Origin: JBBRLG01 sp038231495
GTDB taxonomy: Bacteria; Planctomycetota; Planctomycetia; Gemmatales; Gemmataceae
NCBI GenBank assembly: GCA_038231495.1
Contig: JBBRLG010000126.1
Span: 1 to 14,147 of the forward strand
DNA length: 14,147 nt
Direction: 5' to 3'
In this document: one piece after another, positions 7,957 to 13,688 of the stretch
Numbering within the stretch: position 1 is the stretch's first letter
How the letters are laid out: each line of letters opens with the position of its first letter
Notes under the pieces: generated by a model
The model's input: the letters and a program-made list of their open reading frames with translations, nothing else
Database searches by the model: none
Told to the model about the DNA's origin: nothing
Made by a program: the position numbers and the translations under genes

Positions 7957-8868
7957 TTAGCGCCACACGGCCAGGTAAACCTCGCGCCGGTCGTACGGCT
8001 CGAACCCCAAACGACGGTACAAATCCAGCGCCGGCCGGTTGCGGCCATCGACCGCCAACGACAGATACATCGCGTCCGCTGCCCGCGCCTCGACCAGTGC
8101 CTTCAACACCAACTCCGTGCCGAACCCTTGCCGCCGGGCCTCCGGCACGACGCCCGTGTACGCCAGATCCCAGTCACCGGTGTCCGGCATTTCCGTGAGC
8201 AGGAGCACCCCGACCGGCTCGCCGGACGCCAACGCCAGGAACCAGCGGCCGGCGTCGTAACGGCCCTGCGACTGGTGGCCGATTATCACTTCCCCGACGT
8301 TGCGAACGCCGTTCAACTCCGGGCAGTCTTGCGTTTCGACGTAGGTACGTTCGAGCGTTTCGTGAAAGCGTTGCGCGTCGCACTCCTCGTACGACTGATA
8401 TTCCAGGCGTTCGGGGCGGTTAAACCACACCAGCGGCAAGTCGAGGTCGTGACGGCAGAAGCGCAAGTGCGTGACGTGGCGAAAGCCGTTGCGCTGGAGC
8501 GACGCGCCGAGATCGTTTTCTTCGACGGCGAGGAGCGCTTGCGCGAGTTTAACGCCCTGACTTTGCAACCATTCCGTTGCCCGGAGGACGAGGCGGTCTT
8601 CGTTGTCGTGGGTACACGCGTCCGCGACGCAGCGCGGCGGCCAAATCAAAGCGGTCGCGCCGACCAACGGCAAGCAGACGAGCGTGCCCGCAACCCCTTG
8701 TTCACCGCGGACGACGAAGACGCCAGCGGGGTTCAACTCGCCGTGTTGCAACAGGAGGAGGGCGTTGCCGACGCGCTTGTCGCGCTCCTCCGGTTCGAGG
8801 TGGCCGAAGAGGATCTGCAACGCGGGGGCCAGTTCCTCGGTACGGGCAGGCGCCGGCGGCGGATACAT
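7957..8868 (-). CDS. GNAT-family N-acetyltransferase (two-domain, MshD-like layout)
   Basis: This 303-aa protein would transfer an acetyl group from acetyl-CoA to an unknown amine. The C-terminal third has the GNAT core: VGVLLL (β4), then GVVPEARRQGFGTELVLKAL with the acetyl-CoA pyrophosphate-binding R/Q-x-x-G-x-G/A pattern, then NRPALDLYRRLGFEP near the end. The N-terminal half looks like a degenerate second GNAT domain (GVFVVRGEQGVAGTLV, ending LQRNGFRHV), as in tandem GNAT proteins of the mycothiol-synthase type. The frame stays open to 9066, but that extension runs through the 9-mer repeat tract and makes low-complexity FPCFPCIPWF. The ATG at 8868 has GGGAG 9 nt upstream, so it is preferred. 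It is divergent from the glycosyltransferase. The substrate is unknown. Confidence 0.85.
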   Translation of the reverse strand: MYPPPAPARTEELAPALQILFGHLEPEERDKRVGNALLLLQHGELNPAGVFVVRGEQGVAGTLVCLPLVGATALIWPPRCVADACTHDNEDRLVLRATEWLQSQGVKLAQALLAVEENDLGASLQRNGFRHVTHLRFCRHDLDLPLVWFNRPERLEYQSYEECDAQRFHETLERTYVETQDCPELNGVRNVGEVIIGHQSQGRYDAGRWFLALASGEPVGVLLLTEMPDTGDWDLAYTGVVPEARRQGFGTELVLKALVEARAADAMYLSLAVDGRNRPALDLYRRLGFEPYDRREVYLAVWR

Positions 8869-8898
8869 CGCATGTCTCCCTCGGCAACGGGAATGAAA

Positions 8899-8925
8899 CC
8901 ACGGAATACACGGAAAACACGGAAA
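8899..8925. repeat. Three tandem 9-mers, ACACGGAAA type
   Basis: CCACGGAAT, ACACGGAAA and ACACGGAAA stand head to tail in the divergent intergenic region. The 9-bp period equals three codons, so frames through it stay open and extend neighbouring ORFs artificially. The same kind of tract (TTTCCGTGT read on the other strand) is familiar to me from intergenic regions of many environmental bacteria, especially planctomycetes; this is memory, not checked. Its function is unknown. Confidence 0.85.
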
Positions 8926-9049
8926 AATGCAAATACCAAGATACCACGCACGGTTGACACGATGGGGCGAAATCGTGCAGCCGAATGCGCAACTCCTCTT
9001 TGCCGGACTGCCGGGATTGGGTACATTCTCCAAACGGATTGCGTACCGG

Positions 9050-9056
9050 GGAGGAG
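9050..9056 (+). promoter_or_regulatory. Ribosome binding site fixing the glycosyltransferase start
   Basis: GGAGGAG lies 8 nt before ATG 9065. The frame is open from 8927, but only this ATG has a strong Shine-Dalgarno and the usual GT4 N-terminus (RVLLVHDWLTG). A TTGACA at 8954-8959 has no matching -10 at normal spacing. The nearest -10-like hexamer is TACATT at 9022-9027, without a good -35. Confidence 0.75.
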
Positions 9057-9064
9057 ACTTTCGC

Positions 9065-10222
9065 ATGGATGCGAGCGCGACGCCGCGGGTGCTGCTGGTT
9101 CACGACTGGCTTACCGGCATGCGCGGCGGAGAAAAATGCCTGGAAGTGCTGTGCCGGCGCTGGCCGCACGCCCAACTCTACACCCTCCTGCACCACCGCG
9201 GTTCCGTGTCGCCGCCCATCGAGGACCTGACGCCGCACACCAGCTTTCTGCACTACCTGCCCGGCGTCGCCCGCTATTATCGCTACCTGCTGCCCGTCAT
9301 GCCGTTCGCCGCGGCGACGTGGCGGTTGCCGCCGTCCGACCTCGTGGTCAGCTTCAGCCACTGCGTCGCCAAGTCCGCCAAACCGCCGCGCGGCGTGCCG
9401 CACGTCTGCTACTGCTTCACGCCCATGCGCTACGCCTGGCACATGCAAAACGCCTATTTCAGCAAGGACCGCGTCGGCGCGTTGAAAGCGCGGCTGCTCG
9501 CGCGCCTCCTCGCGGAACTGCGCGACTGGGACCGGCGCACCGCGGAGGGCGTCACGCACTTCCTCGCCATCAGCCAGACCGTGCAGCAGCGCATCCGCGA
9601 GTGCTACGGCCGTGACAGCACCGTCGTCTACCCGCCCGTCGATACGGATTTCTACTGCCCCGCGCCGGTGCCGCGCGACGACTATTACCTCGTCGTGTCC
9701 GCGTTCGCCCCGTACAAGCGGCTCGACCTGGCCGTCGCCGCGTGCAATCGATTGCAAAGGCCGCTGGTCGTCATCGGCACCGGACAGGACGAACGGCGCT
9801 TGAAAAGCATCGCGGGACCGACGGTGCGCTTCCTGGGTTGGCAGTCCGACGAGCAGATTCGCGACCACCTGCGCCGCTGCCGGGCGTTGTTGTTCCCCGG
9901 CGAGGAGGATTTCGGCATCGTGCCGGTCGAGGCGCAAGCGTGCGGCACGCCGGTCATCGCCTACGGCCGCGGCGGCGCGACGGAGACAGTCGTACCGCTC
10001 GGCGGGCGGCGCGAGCCGACCGGCGTGTTCTTCGCGGAGCAAACCGTCGAGGCGCTCCTTGACGCGCTGGCCACTTTTGAGAGTCGCCTGGGAGATTTTA
10101 GTGCCGCGGCCGCGCGCCGGCAGGCGCAGCGGTTCAACGCCGGGCGGTTTCGGGAAGAGTTATTTGGCTATCTGGATGGCGTGCTGAGCGCGACCGCGGA
10201 ACCCGAACGGCGGGCGGCATAA
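9065..10222 (+). CDS. GT4-family glycosyltransferase (mannosyltransferase-like)
   Basis: This cytoplasmic GT-B glycosyltransferase has 385 aa, normal for GT4. It would move a sugar from a nucleotide-sugar to a growing glycan. The N-terminal Rossmann domain starts RVLLVHDWLTGMRGGEK (8-24), where the glycine-rich loop is typical. CYCFTPMRYAW (115-125) and the FLAISQTVQQRI segment (~166-177) are typical of WbaZ-like mannosyltransferases. The C-terminal domain has SAFAPYKRLDLAV (212-224), with Lys218/Arg219 likely contacting the donor phosphate. The E-x7-E motif is E281...E289 in FPGEEDFGIVPVEA. No signal or membrane segment is seen. It stands alone, with a GNAT gene on one side and a convergent oxidoreductase on the other, so the pathway (surface polysaccharide or exopolysaccharide) is only inferred. 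Confidence 0.9.
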   Translation: MDASATPRVLLVHDWLTGMRGGEKCLEVLCRRWPHAQLYTLLHHRGSVSPPIEDLTPHTSFLHYLPGVARYYRYLLPVMPFAAATWRLPPSDLVVSFSHCVAKSAKPPRGVPHVCYCFTPMRYAWHMQNAYFSKDRVGALKARLLARLLAELRDWDRRTAEGVTHFLAISQTVQQRIRECYGRDSTVVYPPVDTDFYCPAPVPRDDYYLVVSAFAPYKRLDLAVAACNRLQRPLVVIGTGQDERRLKSIAGPTVRFLGWQSDEQIRDHLRRCRALLFPGEEDFGIVPVEAQACGTPVIAYGRGGATETVVPLGGRREPTGVFFAEQTVEALLDALATFESRLGDFSAAAARRQAQRFNAGRFREELFGYLDGVLSATAEPERRAA

Positions 10223-10239
10223 AGGCCCGCTAACCAAAA

Positions 10240-10317
10240 GGCGAGCGTCGGGGCGTGAGCACGTCGTGTTACGTCCCCCGGAACGTTCCACGACGTGCTC
10301 ACGCCCCGACGCTCGCC
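10240..10317. terminator. 29-bp perfect palindrome between convergent genes
   Basis: Arms 10240-10268 and 10289-10317 are perfect reverse complements (29 bp) around a 20-nt loop. It starts 18 bp after the glycosyltransferase stop and ends 2 bp before the oxidoreductase stop on the other strand, so it can serve both genes as a bidirectional terminator. There is no T tract. A 19-bp piece of the right arm recurs at 5942-5960, so this is a dispersed repeat in a terminator position. Confidence 0.75.
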
Positions 10318-10319
10318 AA

Positions 10320-11345
10320 TCAAACCGTCACGACCTTGCCGGTGCGAACCGACTGACACTCCTTGTGACAGAGCACCAGGGCGTCGCGGGCCAGTTTGCC
10401 GCTCAGGTAGTGCGACTCGCGGCCGCTGCCGACACTTTCGACCGCCGCGCGGATTTCGGCGGCAAACGCGGCCAGCGGGTCGGTCGTGCCGCGCAATCGC
10501 GGCTGTTTCGGCTTCTCCTCGCCGGTGAAAACGGTCAACGGCGTCGTGCCGCTCTCGTATTCAAGTGTCGCCTTCTCCAGATAAATCTCAAAGGCATGGA
10601 CGAACGGCCGGCTGCCCATGGCCACGGCCCCGCTCGAACACGAGATCACCGGGCCGCCTTCGCCGTAAAGGTACTGCGTCGTCAAATACTCGACCGCGCC
10701 GTCGGCCGCGACCACGCCGGACGAAAAAACCCTCTCCGGCACCCCGGCGACCAGGCCGATGAAGTGCGTGTCGTGGATGTGCAGATCGACCGCCGGCCCG
10801 CCCGTCTTGGCGGCGTCGGCAATGTCGGACGACCAGTCCGGGCGTGAGATCACGCGCTTGAAATGGGCACCCAACAGCTTGCCGTACTCGCCGGTCAGGA
10901 CGGCCTCGGCGGCGTAGGCGAACTCGGGAAAGAACGGCAAAACGTGGGCGACCATGAGTAGGCGGTCCGCGCGTTTGGCGGCCTTGAGCATGGCGTCGGC
11001 GGACCCGGTTTCGAGGGCAATGGCCTTTTCGACCAGGACGTGCTTGCCGGCTTCCAGGGCGGCGACGGCCATCGCTTCGTGCAGGTGCGTCGGCGTGCAA
11101 ATATCCACGAGGTCGATGTCGGGGTCGGCGATCAGGTCGGCGAAGTCGGCGTAGCGTTTGACCTTGCCGAGGTCCATTTGGGTGCCCGGTGGTCCGAAAT
11201 TCCCCCGGATGCCGCGCCAGTCGCCGGCGAGCTTCTTCGGGTCGCGGCTGGCAATCGCCGTCACGCGCGCGCTCCGGACCTTGGGCGCGGCGAGGTAGTG
11301 GATCATGCCCATGAAGCCGATGCCGGCGATGCCGATTCTTACCAT
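10320..11345 (-). CDS. Gfo/Idh/MocA-family NAD(P)-dependent oxidoreductase
   Basis: This 341-aa protein belongs to a family of NAD(P)-dependent dehydrogenases acting on sugars, inositols and related alcohols. The N-terminal Rossmann fold has GIAGIGFMG (5-13). VDICTPTHLHEAM (80-92) and HVLVEKAIA (102-110) are the family landmarks. The usual EKP motif is EKA here; Lys107 is kept and the Pro is replaced. The catalytic-site strand is GGPAVDLHIHDTHFIG (182-197), with His191/Asp192 matching the conserved HD. The C-terminal α/β domain is complete. The ATG at 11345 has AAGGA about 10 nt upstream. There is no export signal, unlike many planctomycete members, which carry Tat signals. It is convergent with the glycosyltransferase and not in an operon. 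The substrate is unknown. Confidence 0.92.
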   Translation of the reverse strand: MVRIGIAGIGFMGMIHYLAAPKVRSARVTAIASRDPKKLAGDWRGIRGNFGPPGTQMDLGKVKRYADFADLIADPDIDLVDICTPTHLHEAMAVAALEAGKHVLVEKAIALETGSADAMLKAAKRADRLLMVAHVLPFFPEFAYAAEAVLTGEYGKLLGAHFKRVISRPDWSSDIADAAKTGGPAVDLHIHDTHFIGLVAGVPERVFSSGVVAADGAVEYLTTQYLYGEGGPVISCSSGAVAMGSRPFVHAFEIYLEKATLEYESGTTPLTVFTGEEKPKQPRLRGTTDPLAAFAAEIRAAVESVGSGRESHYLSGKLARDALVLCHKECQSVRTGKVVTV

Positions 11346-11432
11346 CGTCAGAAGTCCTTTGTTTTAGGCTGCTTGTGGCTTTCTACCTACCTCATGGGGT
11401 GTAGTAAATCGCATGATTTTGACAGATTTTAC

Positions 11433-11520
11433 CGATTTCTGTTACGATTTCTGTTAACGGTTTTTGGCCTGTTCCACTTAGACAAATGGGATTCTTGTCC
11501 CGACCGACCGATTTCTGTTA
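11433..11520. repeat. 12-mer CGATTTCTGTTA repeated three times
   Basis: Exact copies are at 11433-11444, 11445-11456 (directly tandem) and 11509-11520. Copies 2 and 3 are both followed by A and then C (TTAAC). They lie 88-175 bp upstream of the oxidoreductase start, reading TAACAGAAATCG on its coding strand. They could be operator sites for a regulator or part of a dispersed repeat. Confidence 0.7.
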
Positions 11521-11982
11521 ACTCGCCGCTGAACATTCATTTTCCTTCCGCTCGCAACGGGATCGCTCTTGGGCGGCGTTGGCCCTGAAGTTAGGGACCA
11601 TCCCCGCCGTTCACCCGGCCTAACACCTCGGAAGCGTTCTGAGGGCATTCTGAGCCGTGCAAACAGCACTGGCAAGGGCAGTGCTGGCGAGTGGGCAAGA
11701 GGGCGCACAACCTGGACCGCAAACGGCCCGGCAACCGACTGAGCCGCCAAGAGGCACGCCACGAGCCGCCACGTCCAGAGGCACGGCGTTTTTGCAAACC
11801 TTTGCAAAAGCGACAAGCCAAACTTCGCTCGGCAATGGCGTGCGACGGCTCAACAGGCATTCGGACGGCATGACGGCTTAGCGGCGGTTGAGGTGCCTTC
11901 TGGGCGTGGCAAACGGCACTAGCGGTGTGCCAAGTGCAAGCGAGCCAGGCAAACCCGTCCCGCCCAAAAAAACAGAACAACC

Positions 11983-12011
11983 GAGACAACGGATTAAAGC
12001 AGTGGTAGAAT
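11983..12011 (+). promoter_or_regulatory. Possible sigma-70 promoter for the split gene
   Basis: GAGACA (11983-11988), a 17-nt spacer and TAGAAT (12006-12011) lie upstream of the acidic repeat gene. The -35 matches consensus at four of six positions and the -10 at five of six. Transcription would start near 12018, about 50 nt before the preferred start codon at 12070. Confidence 0.45.
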
Positions 12012-12039
12012 ACACGACGTACGGAGTTAAAGTGGTTTC

Positions 12040-12324
12040 ATGCTGGCTCTTGCAGGAAAGAACATTCCGATGATTGACGACGACGAAAACGACAAGGACT
12101 CAAAGGACTACGAAGATCAGATTTCGGACTCCGTTGACGAGCAAGAACGGCTGGGCGAAATCCCGCAGGACATCATGGGCCGGAAGGCGGAACTTGAGAC
12201 AGAGCGCTTTGCCCAAGAGTGCTGTCAGGGGGACAAAGATTATGAGGATTACATGGCTGCCCAAGAAAATGGTGGTGACTCCATCGAGCTTCCTGGCGGA
12301 ATATGGAAGGCTTGGGCAATCTAG
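12040..12324 (+). CDS. N-terminal fragment of the split acidic protein
   Basis: As it stands this frame encodes 94 aa (84 from ATG 12070). It begins with a very acidic stretch (MIDDDENDKDSKDYEDQ) and then one full repeat unit, LETERFAQECCQGDKDYEDY. The tripeptide YED occurs twice in this half and once more after the break. Residues after Gln-Glu-Asn (GGDSIELPGGIWKAWAI) come from the inserted element and end at its internal stop, so they are not ancestral. If translated, it would be a small soluble acidic protein. The sequence shows no membrane segment or signal. Function unknown. Confidence 0.5.
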   Translation: MLALAGKNIPMIDDDENDKDSKDYEDQISDSVDEQERLGEIPQDIMGRKAELETERFAQECCQGDKDYEDYMAAQENGGDSIELPGGIWKAWAI

Positions 12325-12386
12325 GCAGCCGGTTTTCATGCAAAATCGGGCTATTTGTAGCTCAGGAAGCTCGATGGAGTCACCAC
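12272..12386. mobile_element. 115-bp miniature inverted-repeat element (MITE-like) with 10-bp target duplication
   Basis: The ends are 24-bp perfect inverted repeats: 12272-12295 begins GTGGTGACTCCATCGAG, and 12363-12386 is its exact reverse complement. Immediately outside on both sides is the same 10-mer, CAAGAAAATG (12262-12271 and 12387-12396), as expected for a target-site duplication. The 67-bp interior has no coding capacity but contains a small hairpin (CCGGTTTT/AAAATCGG with one G-T pair). The inserted length (125 bp) shifts the host frame by two, and excision restores it. An element of this size must be moved by a transposase encoded elsewhere. A 10-bp duplication is compatible with IS4-like or ISAs1-like families; the family assignment is open. 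Confidence 0.85.
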
Positions 12387-12845
12387 CAAGAAAATGCTAA
12401 GAAGCTTGAGGCAGAGCGCTTTGCCCAAACGGTACAAGAATATGAGGATTTCATCGCCGCTTACGGAAGTCCACAACCGGACCCGGACCTGCCTCTGCAA
12501 AAACTGCCTTCAGGCAAAGTGCGAAAGTATGAGTCTTATTGCTGTGAGCCGCATAGCCCGCCAAAGGGATTGAGTAGTGAAACCCATAAGCGATGCAGCG
12601 AAGGCGAGAAGTGCTGTGGTTGGCTGAAATGCGAGTGCGGCGGCTGCTATTGCGGGATGCCAGCGGAAAGAAAAGCCACCGGCAACAAGTACGGGAAAGC
12701 ATTCTCCGTCAAGATACAATACATTCCTGGTGCCTACATTTGTCCAGAGTGCATCGCCAAACCATGTTATATGAAAGAGGGCGAGATTAGATTTTGTGGT
12801 GCGTGTGAAGGCAGAGGCTATGACATGACCAACAAATATACTTGA
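12303..12845 (+). CDS. C-terminal, Cys-rich fragment of the split protein
   Basis: This frame encodes 180 aa if started at the ATG inside the element, but residues before Gln-Glu-Asn are element-derived and no good ribosome site precedes that ATG. The native part begins with the second repeat unit (LEAERFAQTVQEYEDFIAAY). A Pro-rich linker follows, then a domain with 14 cysteines in roughly 110 residues. The last part has CPEC, a further Cys and FCGACEGRGY. CGACEGRG fits the CxxCxGxG pattern of DnaJ-type zinc modules and, with CPEC, could form a zinc ribbon. A metal-binding or protein-contact role is inferred. The gene ends 91 bp from the start of the broken PIN toxin on the other strand. I recognise no family. 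Confidence 0.5.
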   Translation: MEGLGNLGSRFSCKIGLFVAQEARWSHHQENAKKLEAERFAQTVQEYEDFIAAYGSPQPDPDLPLQKLPSGKVRKYESYCCEPHSPPKGLSSETHKRCSEGEKCCGWLKCECGGCYCGMPAERKATGNKYGKAFSVKIQYIPGAYICPECIAKPCYMKEGEIRFCGACEGRGYDMTNKYT

Positions 12846-12936
12846 CCGCTCGATAATGGCGGGTTGAGAACAGGTCGCGAAGGGGAGCCGGGTAAAGGAT
12901 GTTGGCGTCGTAGACGGCGGTGACGGGGTGCTCCAT
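12787..12936 (-). pseudogene. Truncated PIN-domain toxin (N-terminal ~23 residues)
   Basis: The ATG at 12936 overlaps the antitoxin stop as TGATG, a translationally coupled arrangement. The frame reads MEHPVTAVYDANILYPAPLR and then DLF. This is the N-terminus of PIN-domain (PIN_3-type) ribonuclease toxins, with Asp10 the first catalytic acid. After about residue 23 the similarity stops. The frame continues with unrelated Cys/His-containing residues, antisense to the end of the split gene, to TAA at 12789-12787. The normal protein is about 150-190 aa and needs further acidic residues that are missing, so the toxin is dead. The break lies near 12868, next to the end of the AT-richer gene, which suggests that arrival of that DNA or a deletion removed the rest. 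Confidence 0.8.
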
Positions 12937-13406
12937 CAGTAGCCCATCCCAAGTTCCTGGGCTTCTGCGGTCAGCTGGTCGAGAACCTTGGCCCTGGCCT
13001 CGTCATCCTTCCGCTTGTAGGCCATCAGGTCGTCGAAGCGAACACGGCGGTACTTGCCGACGGTTCGGCACGGGATTCTTCCTTCGTCCAGTAACTTGAC
13101 CAGGTAGGGGCGCGAGACGTTGAGCAGATTGGCGGCTTGCTGCGTGGTCATCTCGGCATGGGTGGGAATGAGGGTCACCGCGTTGCCCTGGGACATTTCG
13201 ATCAGGAGATGCAGGAACGAGCGCAGTGCGGACGCTGGCACCGCTACCGTTTCGGTCTCCTCGACATCGGCGACGAGCTGGATGCGGATGCTAGACCGCT
13301 TGCCAAGCTTGTGGGTTGCAAGGCGGCGGCTGGACTCGCGCGCAAGCAAAGCATCGGCCTCGCTCGGTGCAACCGTCTCAAAGTTCTCGGAAATGAGTGC
13401 AGTCAT
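12936..13406 (-). CDS. HTH (excisionase-type) antitoxin of a PIN toxin-antitoxin pair
   Basis: This 156-aa protein would neutralise a PIN ribonuclease and repress its own operon. The N-terminal part (~20-80) includes VPASALRSFLHLLIEMSQGN and VTLIPTHAE, typical of this antitoxin family. A MerR/excisionase-type helix-turn-helix lies at 86-132 (MTTQQAANLLNVSRPYLVKL, then VGKYRRVRFDDLMAYK). The C-terminus LTAEAQELGMGY is the usual ending in this family. AGGAGGT (13415-13421) lies 8 nt before the ATG, and a promoter lies at 13438-13466. Its stop overlaps the start of the coupled toxin, which is truncated, so this is an orphan antitoxin with intact expression signals. It may still act as a repressor or counter related toxins. 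Confidence 0.88.
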   Translation of the reverse strand: MTALISENFETVAPSEADALLARESSRRLATHKLGKRSSIRIQLVADVEETETVAVPASALRSFLHLLIEMSQGNAVTLIPTHAEMTTQQAANLLNVSRPYLVKLLDEGRIPCRTVGKYRRVRFDDLMAYKRKDDEARAKVLDQLTAEAQELGMGY

Positions 13407-13437
13407 GGATTTTTACCTCCTGTTTCGTGACATGAGT

Positions 13438-13466
13438 ATTCTACCACATCCTCGAATCCGTCGCAA
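13438..13466 (-). promoter_or_regulatory. Promoter of the antitoxin gene
   Basis: On the minus strand TTGCGA (13461-13466), a 17-nt spacer and TAGAAT (13438-13443) form a good sigma-70-type promoter. The predicted start is about 25 nt before the ATG at 13406, leaving room for the strong AGGAGGT site. It would be the likely target of autoregulation by the HTH antitoxin. Confidence 0.7.
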
Positions 13467-13501
13467 CAGTCGAAATGGTCGAAAAGTGATGGAGCGGCGA
13501 T

Positions 13502-13522
13502 ACTGTCAAGTAACGTGACAGT
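13502..13522. repeat. 7-bp inverted repeat upstream of the antitoxin promoter
   Basis: ACTGTCA (13502-13508) and TGACAGT (13516-13522) are perfect inverted repeats with a 7-nt spacer, 36 bp upstream of the -35 box. This could be an operator. The remaining stretch 13467-13688 contains no gene that I can support. A 6-bp hairpin (GGTGGC/GCCACC, 13612-13630) lies after the chimeric MazF-end ORF. Confidence 0.4.
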
Positions 13523-13688
13523 CCGGGATTGCATCTTGCGCCTGGCAACGCCGGCGCGCTTTCGCATTTGGCTCCTACGCGAACAGAGAAAGGCTAGCCG
13601 GGGAGCCGGGGGGTGGCAATGAACGCCACCGGTCGCCGGCAGGGACGCGGCGAAATCTTGCAGGGATGCAGAGCCGCGAAAGGGGGAA

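Larger units (their letters stand above)
11346..12039. other. Noncoding stretch of about 0.7 kb with repeats and hairpins
   Basis: No convincing gene is seen. The left part is AT-richer and carries the 12-mer repeats. The centre has a hairpin (CAGCACTG/CAGTGCTG, 11664-11686) and a 20-bp palindrome made of two TTTGCAAA cores (11790-11809). Segments near 11645-11690 and 11895-11940 resemble each other loosely (TTCTG, then CGTG, then CAAAC, GCACT), suggesting an old duplication. Open frames here, the longest on the minus strand at 11591-11989, are rich in Cys, Arg and Pro and match nothing I recognise. The region could hold a decayed gene or an unrecognised RNA. Confidence 0.5.
12070..12845 (+). 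pseudogene. Acidic repeat/Cys-rich protein gene split by a 115-bp element
   Basis: The two open frames here are halves of one gene. The first, in the frame of 12070, reads through codons Gln-Glu-Asn at 12262-12270 and then enters the element. The second, in another frame, resumes with the same Gln-Glu-Asn codons at 12387-12395, after the element. Removing 125 bp (element plus one 10-bp duplication) places both in one frame with no stop, giving about 216 aa from ATG 12070. The restored junction lies between two copies of a ~29-residue repeat: LETERFAQ...YEDYMAA and LEAERFAQ...YEDFIAA. ATG 12070 has AGGAAAG 9 nt upstream; ATG 12040 is an alternative. The gene is visibly AT-richer than the left of the window, suggesting transfer. 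I do not recognise the family. Confidence 0.8.

Noticed and set aside
8954..8982. Promoter with perfect TTGACA before the glycosyltransferase
   Set aside because: No acceptable -10 hexamer at 16-18 nt; the sequence there is GC-rich.
8927..9064. 46-residue N-terminal extension of the glycosyltransferase
   Set aside because: GGAGGAG sits 8 nt before ATG 9065, and family members begin at that point.
8869..9066. 66-residue N-terminal extension of the GNAT protein
   Set aside because: It is read through the 9-mer repeat tract and has low complexity. The internal ATG at 8868 has a good ribosome site and fits the domain.
7159..9615. Plus-strand open frame of 818 codons
   Set aside because: It runs antisense through dnaA and the GNAT gene and out of frame into the glycosyltransferase. 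Its composition is Arg/Ala-rich without any domain. It is a high-GC shadow.
8702..10042. Minus-strand open frame of 446 codons
   Set aside because: It is antisense to the clearly coding GT4 glycosyltransferase and overlaps the GNAT start. It has no recognisable motif.
11591..11989. Minus-strand 132-codon frame in the noncoding gap
   Set aside because: Cys/Arg/Pro-rich, no motif, no convincing ribosome site, and overlapped by other equally open frames.
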